DNA of 64,000 bases from an uncultured Pseudomonas sp. (lineage in GTDB: Bacteria; Pseudomonadota; Gammaproteobacteria; Pseudomonadales; Pseudomonadaceae). The stretch spans positions 1,922,001 to 1,986,000 of the forward strand of contig NZ_OX044366.1 in assembly GCF_943846705.1 (NCBI RefSeq). The letters are read 5' to 3'. Shown piece after piece: positions 35,216-42,761 of this stretch. A program made the position numbers and the translations under genes. The notes beneath the pieces are model-generated. The model had not been told where the DNA came from, searched no databases, and worked only from the letters and a program-made list of their open reading frames with translations. Positions within the stretch are counted from its first letter, which is position 1. Each line of letters begins with the position of its first letter.

Positions 35216-36085
35216 TTAGAAACCAGCAATCTGCAGGTAGCTGGAGGTGATCCGCTCGCCCCAGAGCAAAGCAATCCAGCCAGCAATTGCCAAGTAAGGG
35301 CCGAAGGGGATCGGTGTGCTGGTTTCGGCGTTGCGCAGGCGCAACATGATTAGCCCAAGTACCGCGCCGACGAGCGAAGACAGCAAAATTGTCAGCGGTA
35401 AAACTTGCCAGCCGCCCCACGCGCCGAGCATGGCCAGCAGCTTGAAGTCGCCATAGCCCATGCCTTCCTTGCCGGTGATCAGCTTGAACAGCCAGTACAC
35501 CGACCACAGGCTTAGGTAGCCAGCAACCGCGCCCCAGAGTGCATCTTCCAGGCTGGTAAACAGGCCAAAGCTATTGGCAATTAAACCGAGCCAGAGTAGC
35601 GGTAGCACCAGTGAGTCCGGCAGTAACTGGTGGTCGGCGTCGATCAGGCTCATCGCCAACAAACCCCAGGTCAACAGCAGCATCGCCCCGGCCTGCCAGG
35701 TGAAGCCGAAGTGCCAGGCGATATAGGCCGAGAGCAAGCCGCAGGTCAGCTCAATCAGCGGGTAACGCAGGCTGATAGGTGCTTTACAGCTGGAGCATTT
35801 GCCGCGCAGAAACAGATAGCTAATAACCGGGATATTCTCCCAAGGCTTTATTTCGTGGGCGCAGTGCGGGCATTGCGAGTTGGGCAGTACCAGGTTGAAT
35901 GTGGCTGTTTCAGGCTCGCCAGGCAGCTCTAATATCTCACGCGCTTGCTCGCGCCAGTCGCGCTGCATCATTTTCGGCAGGCGGAAAATTACTACGTTGA
36001 GAAAACTACCGACCAGTAAGCCAATGAGTAGCGCGCATAAAACAAAGGCCAGCACATGGCTGGCCAAAAAATCGATGACTGACAT
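35216..36085 (-). CDS. pilD: Prepilin peptidase / N-methyltransferase PilD
   Basis: PilD cleaves prepilin leaders at the cytoplasmic side and methylates the new N-terminal Phe; it also serves type II secretion pseudopilins. The 289-residue membrane protein has the methylase/zinc loop with CPHC and CSSC, about eight membrane segments, and the two catalytic Asp of the GxGD family in MSLIDADHQLLPD and GMGYGDFKLLAMLGAWGG. It is the last pil gene of the pilBCD operon, three bases after pilC. Confidence 0.97.
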   Translation of the reverse strand: MSVIDFLASHVLAFVLCALLIGLLVGSFLNVVIFRLPKMMQRDWREQAREILELPGEPETATFNLVLPNSQCPHCAHEIKPWENIPVISYLFLRGKCSSCKAPISLRYPLIELTCGLLSAYIAWHFGFTWQAGAMLLLTWGLLAMSLIDADHQLLPDSLVLPLLWLGLIANSFGLFTSLEDALWGAVAGYLSLWSVYWLFKLITGKEGMGYGDFKLLAMLGAWGGWQVLPLTILLSSLVGAVLGLIMLRLRNAETSTPIPFGPYLAIAGWIALLWGERITSSYLQIAGF

Positions 36086-36088
36086 AGG

Positions 36089-37306
36089 TTAAACAACAGC
36101 ACCCAGTTGGAAAATAGGCAAGTACATGGCAATGATCAGACCGCCGACCAGTACGCCGAGTACCGACATAATTAGCGGCTCCATCAGGGCGGTCAAACCA
36201 TCGACGGCATTGTCGACCTCAGCCTCGTAATAACTGGCGACTTTATCCAGCATCATGTCCAGTGCGCCGGACTCTTCGCCGATGGCGGTCATTTGGATGG
36301 CCATCGAGGGGAAGACTTCCGTGCTGCGCATGGAGAAGTTCAGCTGCATACCGGCGCTAACATCCTGTTTGATTTTATTCACGGCATTCTTGAATACGAT
36401 ATTACCGGTTGCTCCGGCGACTGAGTCCAAGGCTTCCACAAGTGGCACGCCGGCGGCAAAGGTGGTTGCCAGGGTACGGGCGTAGCGAGCCACTGATGAT
36501 TTATAAATGATGTCGCCAACAATCGGGGCTTTGAGGGCTGTGCGGTCGAGCCAGTTACGGAGTTTCTCTGAGCGCTTTTTTGCCTCAACAAAAGAAAAAC
36601 CTGCGGCGAAAAAACCAATCAGGATGATAAACCACCACTCTTGCAAGGCTTGGGAAATGCCGATTACAAACTGAGTAAAGGCAGGTAGCTCAGCGCCAAA
36701 GTTGGCAAATACAGATTCGAATTGCGGCACTACTTTGATCAACAAAATAGCTGAAACAATCACCGCCACCAGCACTACTGCGATGGGGTAGTTCATGGCT
36801 TTTTTGATTTTAGCTTTAAGCGCTTCGGTCTTTTCTTTGTAGGTTGCTACTCGGTCCAGTAGGTCTTCCAGTGCGCCGGCTTGCTCGCCTGCATCTACCA
36901 GGTTGCAGAACAGGTCATCAAAATGCTCTGGGCGTGTGCGCAGCGAAGCAGCAAAACTATTACCCGCCGCCACATGCTGTTTGATGTCATCAATCAGCTT
37001 GCGCATATTCGGGTTGTCAACGCCCTCTGCGATAATTTCAAACGACTGCAGCAGGGGTACACCAGCCTTCATCATCGTCGCCATTTGCCGGGCAAACAGC
37101 GCGATGTCCATTGGTTTGATCTTTTTCCCTGCGCTGAGCAGGGACATCGATTTTTTACGGACTTTGGTTGGGTTGATGCCCTGCTTGCGCAGTTGTGCCT
37201 TTACCAATGCGGGGTTTTGGCCGCTGACTTCACCTTTTATTTTGGCACCCTGCTTATTGGTGCCTTCCCAGGCAAAGGTGCTGGTTTTTAGTGCTTTAAC
37301 GGCCAT
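36089..37306 (-). CDS. pilC: Type IV pilus platform protein PilC
   Basis: PilC is the inner-membrane platform that couples the PilB/PilT motors to pilin. The 405-residue protein is a GspF-type protein with the two repeated cytoplasmic domains (DIALFARQMATMMKAGVPLLQSFEII and SSVARYARTLATTFAAGVPLVEALDSVAG) and three membrane helices (about residues 175, 225 and 380). Starts three bases after pilB. Confidence 0.97.
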   Translation of the reverse strand: MAVKALKTSTFAWEGTNKQGAKIKGEVSGQNPALVKAQLRKQGINPTKVRKKSMSLLSAGKKIKPMDIALFARQMATMMKAGVPLLQSFEIIAEGVDNPNMRKLIDDIKQHVAAGNSFAASLRTRPEHFDDLFCNLVDAGEQAGALEDLLDRVATYKEKTEALKAKIKKAMNYPIAVVLVAVIVSAILLIKVVPQFESVFANFGAELPAFTQFVIGISQALQEWWFIILIGFFAAGFSFVEAKKRSEKLRNWLDRTALKAPIVGDIIYKSSVARYARTLATTFAAGVPLVEALDSVAGATGNIVFKNAVNKIKQDVSAGMQLNFSMRSTEVFPSMAIQMTAIGEESGALDMMLDKVASYYEAEVDNAVDGLTALMEPLIMSVLGVLVGGLIIAMYLPIFQLGAVV

Positions 37307-37309
37307 CGG

Positions 37310-39013
37310 TTAGTCCTTTGTTACGCGGTTCACTTCAGCGAGGCTGGTCACGCCCTGCATGGCCTTCAGCAAAGCTGAAGTTCGCAGATCATTAAAGCCG
37401 TCTTTGCGCATCTGGATGGAGATATCAATCGAGTTGCCTTCCTCCATGATAATCCGCTGCAGCGCCGGCGTGTTTTTAACCACTTCATAAATCCCGACAC
37501 GGCCTTTGTAACCGCCATTACAATTTTCACAGCCGACGGGCTCGTAAGTCTTGAAGGTGCCGATCTTGTCAGCCGGGAAACCTTCCTCAAGTAGGGCTTC
37601 GCGGGGGATCTGGATTTCTTTCTTACAGGTACTGCACAGCTTGCGCGCAAGACGCTGGGCGATGATCAGGTTGACCGAGGTGGCGATGTTGAACGACGGC
37701 ACACCCATATTGCGAAGGCGGGTCAAGGTTTCCGCCGCGCTGTTAGTGTGCAGCGTCGACATCACCATGTGCCCGGTTTGCGCAGCCTTGATGGCGATGG
37801 AGGCGGTATCCAGGTCACGAATCTCGCCGACCATGATGATGTCCGGGTCCTGACGCAGGAAGGACTTCAGTGCGGCGGTGAAGTCCATGCCCTGCTTGGG
37901 GTTGACGTTGACCTGGTTGATGCCTTCCAGGTTGATTTCCACCGGGTCTTCGGCGGTGGAAATGTTCACGTCAACGGTATTGAGGATGTTCAAGCCGGTA
38001 TACAACGATACGGTTTTGCCGGAGCCGGTTGGGCCAGTCACCAGAATCATGCCCTGCGGCTGCTTGAGCGCCGTCATGTACAGCTCTTTTTGCGACTCCT
38101 CATAACCCAAAGCGTCGATGCCCATTTGTGCGCTGGCGGAGTCAAGAATCCGCATCACGATTTTCTCGCCCCACAGCGTTGGGCAGGTGCTGACGCGAAA
38201 GTCGATGGATTTGGTTTTCGAGATACGCATCTTGATACGCCCGTCCTGCGGCTTGCGCCGCTCGGAAATATCCAGGCCGGCCATCACTTTCAAGCGCGCG
38301 GAGATGCGTGGTGAAAGCTGGATCGGCGGTCGCGCGATCTCCTGCAGGATGCCGTCGGTGCGAAAGCGCACGCGGTAAGTTTTCTCGTATGGCTCGAAGT
38401 GCAGGTCGGATGAGCCTTTTTTAATCGCATCCAGCAGCATTTTGTTGACGAAACGCACCACTGGGGCATCGTCGGCCGAATTGCCGTCGCCCGCCGCTTC
38501 GGTTTCGTCATTAACTGCCTCGACATCCAGGCTGTCGAGGTCGATGTCGGCCAGGTCTTCCATGCCGCTGGCGGCGGAGTCGAAAAACTTATCGATGGCC
38601 TCGCCGAGCTTGTCATCCTCAACCAAAATGGCTTCGGTGTTCATCCCGGTGCTGAATTGAATGTCGGTAATAGCTTGGTGGTTGGTGGGGTCGGAGACCG
38701 CGACAAACAGCTTGTTGCCGCGACGCCATAACGGCAGCACGCGGTGCTGGCGCACCAGCTTTTCGGTCACCAGATCTTTAGGCAGGCTTTCTTTATCGAG
38801 GGCATTTAGGTCGACAAAAGACACGCCGAACTGATCGCTGGCCAGCTCGGCCAGTACACGGCTTTTAACCAGTTTGTTTTGTACCAAGTAGGTGACCAGC
38901 GACAGCTTGTTGCGCTGCGCCTGGGCTTGCGCCTGCTGCGCGGCTCTTTCATCCAGCAGTTCCGCCAACACCATCTGCCGGGCCAGGCCGGTAAGGGACA
39001 CGCTATCGTTCAT
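37310..39013 (-). CDS. pilB: Type IV pilus assembly ATPase PilB
   Basis: PilB is the hexameric motor for pilus extension. The 567-residue GspE-type ATPase has the N-terminal GspE-N domain, Walker A VTGPTGSGKTVSLYT, Asp box (STAEDPVEINLEGINQV), Walker B (IIMVGEIRDLDTASIAIKAAQTGH) and the Cys4 zinc site (CSTCKK and CENCNG). The start MNDSVSLTGLARQM follows GGAG at six bases and gives the normal length. It is divergent from pilA. Confidence 0.97.
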   Translation of the reverse strand: MNDSVSLTGLARQMVLAELLDERAAQQAQAQAQRNKLSLVTYLVQNKLVKSRVLAELASDQFGVSFVDLNALDKESLPKDLVTEKLVRQHRVLPLWRRGNKLFVAVSDPTNHQAITDIQFSTGMNTEAILVEDDKLGEAIDKFFDSAASGMEDLADIDLDSLDVEAVNDETEAAGDGNSADDAPVVRFVNKMLLDAIKKGSSDLHFEPYEKTYRVRFRTDGILQEIARPPIQLSPRISARLKVMAGLDISERRKPQDGRIKMRISKTKSIDFRVSTCPTLWGEKIVMRILDSASAQMGIDALGYEESQKELYMTALKQPQGMILVTGPTGSGKTVSLYTGLNILNTVDVNISTAEDPVEINLEGINQVNVNPKQGMDFTAALKSFLRQDPDIIMVGEIRDLDTASIAIKAAQTGHMVMSTLHTNSAAETLTRLRNMGVPSFNIATSVNLIIAQRLARKLCSTCKKEIQIPREALLEEGFPADKIGTFKTYEPVGCENCNGGYKGRVGIYEVVKNTPALQRIIMEEGNSIDISIQMRKDGFNDLRTSALLKAMQGVTSLAEVNRVTKD

Positions 39014-39171
39014 CACAGGCTCCATAACTATGCATGCCTTATAGCCTAGATGCCTAATGCGTGCCAAATACAACAGGGCGAGGTGACAAAAAACGGCAGT
39101 TAGTGCCGGCGGAGTGATGGTGGCTGACCCGCGTGCTTATCCGAGAACCCAGATTACGGCGGTATGGGAAG

Positions 39172-39189
39172 TTGGCATGCGAGCTGCAT
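39172..39189 (+). promoter_or_regulatory. Sigma-54 promoter of pilA
   Basis: TTGGCATGCGAGCTGCAT has the invariant GG and GC exactly ten bases apart (39174-39175 and 39186-39187) and matches the RpoN consensus TTGGCAC-N5-TTGCA at most positions. It lies about 47 bases before the pilA ATG, in line with PilSR/RpoN control. A GTGACA near 39083 may be part of a PilR site. Confidence 0.85.
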
Positions 39190-39235
39190 TGTAAGGTTTA
39201 GGTCGTCGACCTATACACACTAAGGAGATGCTTCT

Positions 39236-39640
39236 ATGAAAGCTCAAATGCAGAAAGGCTTTACCTTGATTGAATTGATGATCGTGGTTGCGATTATCGG
39301 TATTTTGGCTGCAGTTGCGCTGCCGGCTTATCAGGATTACACCAACAAAGCAAAAGTTTCTGAGGTTGTATTGGCTGCTAGCTCTGCGCGTACATGTGTG
39401 ACTGAAATTGTTCAGTCTACAGGGGCTTCCAACTTGGATACTTGCGCGAACAGTTTCACTGCGACTAAATATGTTGGTACTTTGGCTGTAAATGCAACTT
39501 CGGGTGTTGTGACTGCTACAAGTACGGGTCTCAGCGAGACAGCTACAATTACACTTACCCCAACTATCTCGGGTAACACTATCAGTCAGTGGGCTTGTAC
39601 TGGTACACCGACAAAGTGGATGCCTGGTTCTTGCCGTTAA
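39236..39640 (+). CDS. pilA: Type IVa major pilin PilA
   Basis: PilA forms the pilus shaft. The 134-residue prepilin has the leader MKAQMQKG cleaved before Phe9 (mature FTLIELMIVVAIIGILAAVA), with Glu13 (mature Glu5) and the normal class IVa hydrophobic helix. Four Cys (54, 70, 121, 133) should form two disulfides; C121-C133 closes a ten-residue C-terminal loop that is short and ends CR. It is AT-richer than neighbouring genes, as pilin alleles often are. AAGGAG lies seven bases before the ATG and a sigma-54 promoter upstream. Confidence 0.97.
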   Translation: MKAQMQKGFTLIELMIVVAIIGILAAVALPAYQDYTNKAKVSEVVLAASSARTCVTEIVQSTGASNLDTCANSFTATKYVGTLAVNATSGVVTATSTGLSETATITLTPTISGNTISQWACTGTPTKWMPGSCR

Positions 39641-39712
39641 TGGTTAGGATGCTTTTGGTGGCTGGGATATGATTTTCAATTGCCACTGCTAGTGTCTTGG
39701 TCTTAACTCCAG

Positions 39713-39741
39713 CGCCCTGCAATTGCAGGGCGTTTTTATTT
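39713..39741 (+). terminator. Rho-independent terminator after pilA
   Basis: CGCCCTGC and GCAGGGCG pair around AATT, followed by TTTTTATTTTT. It separates pilA from the downstream glycosylation gene, so that gene is expressed by partial readthrough or its own promoter. Confidence 0.92.
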
Positions 39742-39798
39742 TTCGCTGTATTTTTAGTAAGTAAATGCAGCTCTGGGCTGTTTTTTACGGGAGTGTTT

Positions 39799-41484
39799 AT
39801 GTTGGCTTGCGAGAGGTGGCGGCGGTTAGTTTTATTGGTCGCGGGCACTATGTTGCTCTTGGCTTGGCTTTTACCTAATCACTACAGTCCTTGGTTGTCT
39901 GCTTATCAGGAGTTTTTTAGTTTCTTTGCAGGTTTATTTTTTTTATCTTCGGTTTTGTTTGCGCCTGTGCATATTAGACCAAGTTTCGTTGTTTTTTTTC
40001 TTTTGGCATTCATTCCGCTTTTTCAGTATTCAATGGGCTTGATATTGTTTTTTGGCGATGCTTGGGTCGCTTCTTTGTATTTGTTTGCTTTTTCTTTAAT
40101 GCTTTTGGTTGGTTATAATTTGGCGCAGAGTCCCGGTTTGAGCGAGTTCCTTGCTCGTATATTTGCTGGGTTGTTTGTTTTCGGATCCATTGTTTCTATA
40201 TGGATCGCTCTTCGGCAATGGCTTCAGCTTCCGGGGAGTGTTTGGATGGTGGATTTACCCTCGGGTGGCAGGCCTTTTGCCAATCTTATGCAGCCCAATA
40301 ACCTTGCTACACTTCTTTGTTTGGGGTGTGCCGGTACTTTGTATCTTTATGAGAGGTATTCGCTTGGTTCTGTTGTTGCGAGTCTGCTAGCGGGCTTTTT
40401 ATTTTTTGGGGTGGCCTTAACTTTGTCGCGAACACCATGGGTGGCTATTATGGTTGTTAGTGCATTTTGGGCCTGGAAGTCTCTCGCCTTCAAGTTTCGT
40501 TTGACTTTGCGTGCGCTGCTGTTTTGGGTGGGTGTATATGCACTTTTTGTGCTGTTGCTACCACACATCTCAGAGTGGCTTTTTCTTTCAGGTGAGGGTT
40601 TAAGTCAGCGTGCCCAAGCATTAGAGCGTTTAGGTATATGGGGGCAGTTGTGGTTTGCTGTTTTGCAGGGGCCGTTTTGGGGATATGGTTGGAACCAAAT
40701 AGGTATGGCTCAGGTCGATGTCACTTTAGCCTATCCGCTTCCGATCATGACTGAGCATAGTCATAACATTATACTTGATTTGCTGTTGTGGAATGGTCCG
40801 GTATTGGGTGGGGGGATTGTTGTATTTGTTGCTATTTGGTTGTTTTGTTTAGGAGTGCGGGCCCGAACAGTTGAAAGTTTGTTCTCGCTTATAGCTGCAG
40901 GCTTTATGTTGGTGCATGCTATGTTAGAGTTTCCCTTAGAGTATGCTTATTTTTTATTGCCGCTTGGTGTTTTGCTCGGCTCGGTTCAGGGGGAGCAGTG
41001 CGCGACACATGAAATTAAGTTTCCTCGTTTGCTGTTGGCTGCTTTAATGAGTTTCTTGGGTGGGTTGTTTTTTTGGGTTTGGTGCGAATATCGAATTGTT
41101 GAAGTAAGCACTCAGCTGCTGCGTTTTGAAAATGCGAGAGTCGGAAACCTCAAAGCTGAGCGGGTTGCTCCTGATGTGGTTGTCTTGAGTCAATTGCGAG
41201 AGCTTATTCGTTATGCTCGTACTTCTCCTACTGAGGGTATGAGTTCTCGCGACTTGGAGTGGATGCGCAGGGTCTCGCGTCGTTATCCTAATCCCCCTAG
41301 TCTTTTTCGCTACGCCCAAGCGTTGGCGCTTAATGGTCATTCTGAGGCTGCTCGAGATCAACTGTTAATTTTGCGTGGTTTGTACGGGGACCATCGCTAT
41401 AAAGAGCGCATTGCCGAATTGCAGCTCATGCAAGAGCATCATCCGGTCTTGGCTGATGTGATGGCTCTATTGCCACGTTTTTAG
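39799..41484 (+). CDS. PglL-type O-oligosaccharyltransferase (putative pilin glycosylase)
   Basis: The 561-residue membrane protein has about 11-12 membrane segments, a large periplasmic loop with the Wzy_C motif region ending in TEHSHNIILDLLLWNG, where His320-Ser-His322-Asn match the catalytic H-S-H-N seen in PglL/TfpO enzymes, and a soluble C-terminal tail of about 140 residues with a TPR-like helix pair (RYAQALALNGHSEAARDQLL). Such enzymes move a lipid-linked sugar to pilin Ser/Thr. The gene is strongly AT-rich compared with the window, as is pilA, which points to a horizontally exchanged pilin cassette. GGGAG precedes the ATG. The exact subtype is uncertain. Confidence 0.82.
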   Translation: MLACERWRRLVLLVAGTMLLLAWLLPNHYSPWLSAYQEFFSFFAGLFFLSSVLFAPVHIRPSFVVFFLLAFIPLFQYSMGLILFFGDAWVASLYLFAFSLMLLVGYNLAQSPGLSEFLARIFAGLFVFGSIVSIWIALRQWLQLPGSVWMVDLPSGGRPFANLMQPNNLATLLCLGCAGTLYLYERYSLGSVVASLLAGFLFFGVALTLSRTPWVAIMVVSAFWAWKSLAFKFRLTLRALLFWVGVYALFVLLLPHISEWLFLSGEGLSQRAQALERLGIWGQLWFAVLQGPFWGYGWNQIGMAQVDVTLAYPLPIMTEHSHNIILDLLLWNGPVLGGGIVVFVAIWLFCLGVRARTVESLFSLIAAGFMLVHAMLEFPLEYAYFLLPLGVLLGSVQGEQCATHEIKFPRLLLAALMSFLGGLFFWVWCEYRIVEVSTQLLRFENARVGNLKAERVAPDVVVLSQLRELIRYARTSPTEGMSSRDLEWMRRVSRRYPNPPSLFRYAQALALNGHSEAARDQLLILRGLYGDHRYKERIAELQLMQEHHPVLADVMALLPRF

Positions 41485-41552
41485 GACGGCCTAAGGTTAT
41501 CTAGTTCGTAGAGAAAACCCTATTGCGTGGCTCCGCCCGAAAATTATTAGAT

Positions 41553-42401
41553 TTACAGGCTTAGTCGCATCGACAAATCAACCGCCTTTACATCCTTGGT
41601 CAGCGCGCCAATCGACACATAATCCACGCCCGTCTCGGCAATCGCCCGCAATGTGCTTTCATTAACACCGCCCGAGGCTTCCAGCTTGGCTTGGCCTTGG
41701 CTGATGGCAACAGCCTCACGCATTTCATCCAAGCTCAACTCGTCAAGCATGATGATGTCGGCTCCGGCATCCAGTGCCTCGCGCAGCTCCTGCAAGCTTT
41801 CCACTTCGACTTCCACTGGCTTGCCGGGGGCAATTTTGTGGGCGGCGGTTATGGCTTGGGCGATGCCGCCGCAGGCGGCGATGTGGTTTTCTTTAATAAG
41901 GAAGGCGTCGTACAGGCCGATGCGGTGGTTGTGGCAGCCGCCCTGGGTGACGGCGTATTTTTGCGCCAGGCGCAGGCCGGGCAGGGTTTTGCGGGTGTCG
42001 AGCAATTTCACTGCGGTGCCTTGCACCAGATCCGCATAGTGTTGGCAGCGAGTGGAGACGGCAGAGAGGGTTTGCAGGAAGTTTAGCGCGCTGCGCTCGC
42101 CACTGAGCAGGGCGCGGGCGGGGCCTTCCAGTTCAAATAGAACCTGGTTGGGTTCGGCGCGTTGGCCGTCCTGGATGTGCCAATGCACCGCGACACGCGG
42201 GTCGAGTTGGCGGAATACCGCATCGACCCAGGCCGTGCCGCAGATGATGGCGGACTCACGGGTGATGACCTTGGCGTGTGCTAAGCGTTCGGCGGGTATC
42301 AACTGCGCGGTGATGTCGCTGCTGCCGATATCCTCTGCCAGTGCGCGGCGCACGTTGGCCTCTATTTCGTTGGTGAGGTCGGCGAGGATGAGGTTAGGCA
42401 T
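41553..42401 (-). CDS. nadC: Nicotinate-nucleotide pyrophosphorylase (quinolinate phosphoribosyltransferase)
   Basis: NadC converts quinolinate and PRPP to nicotinate mononucleotide in NAD synthesis. The 282-residue protein has the family blocks SGERSALNFLQTLSAVST, LLDTRKTLPGLRLAQKYAV with substrate-binding Arg/Lys, KENHIAACGGI and ADIIMLDELSLDEM, plus the ASGGVNESTLRAIAETGVDYVSIGALTKDV ending of the barrel. It is convergent with the pilin-glycosylation gene. A TATAAT on the minus strand at 42435-42430 is a possible -10 box. Confidence 0.97.
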   Translation of the reverse strand: MPNLILADLTNEIEANVRRALAEDIGSSDITAQLIPAERLAHAKVITRESAIICGTAWVDAVFRQLDPRVAVHWHIQDGQRAEPNQVLFELEGPARALLSGERSALNFLQTLSAVSTRCQHYADLVQGTAVKLLDTRKTLPGLRLAQKYAVTQGGCHNHRIGLYDAFLIKENHIAACGGIAQAITAAHKIAPGKPVEVEVESLQELREALDAGADIIMLDELSLDEMREAVAISQGQAKLEASGGVNESTLRAIAETGVDYVSIGALTKDVKAVDLSMRLSL

Positions 42402-42761
42402 GGTGGGCTCCGGTCAGCAGAATGCGCCGATTATAGGGATTGCTGGCCGTTTGCGCAGTGCTTACGGCTGTTCACCGGTAGCTGTGGGGCTATGCTGATT
42501 GATTGTTCGTGAGTTGTGCGTCTGCTCGGCCTAGTTTGCGGCGTTGGTCGCATCCGGCTAACCGTTCGGAGGTTGCGGCGCTGCATCTGTGACCTGGGTC
42601 ATGTCTGGGTGAAAAGTCAGCTTGGTATGCGCGTGCGCATCCCTATAATGACTTTACATTTTATAATTGTTGACGCCAGGCCTTTGACGTTACGGATGAC
42701 GCTCAGTTGATCGCTGTGCAGATCGGTTAGCCCAAGAGGGGCAGTCTGCAGGAGACTCGCA
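42402..42761. other. Intergenic region with divergent promoters
   Basis: No gene recognised. Contains a minus-strand TATAAT at 42435-42430 for nadC and a plus-strand TTGGTA/TATAAT at 42622-42649; the flanks of the two -10 boxes are nearly identical (TCCCTATAAT in both directions). Confidence 0.55.
42622..42649 (+). promoter_or_regulatory. Putative sigma-70 promoter of the second DUF1631 gene
   Basis: TTGGTA, a 16-base spacer and a perfect TATAAT, 113 bases upstream of the gene. Confidence 0.5.

Noticed and set aside
41485..41552. tRNA-Thr expected near pilA-nadC
   Set aside because: In P. aeruginosa a tRNA-Thr lies by pilA/nadC; no cloverleaf is found in this gap.
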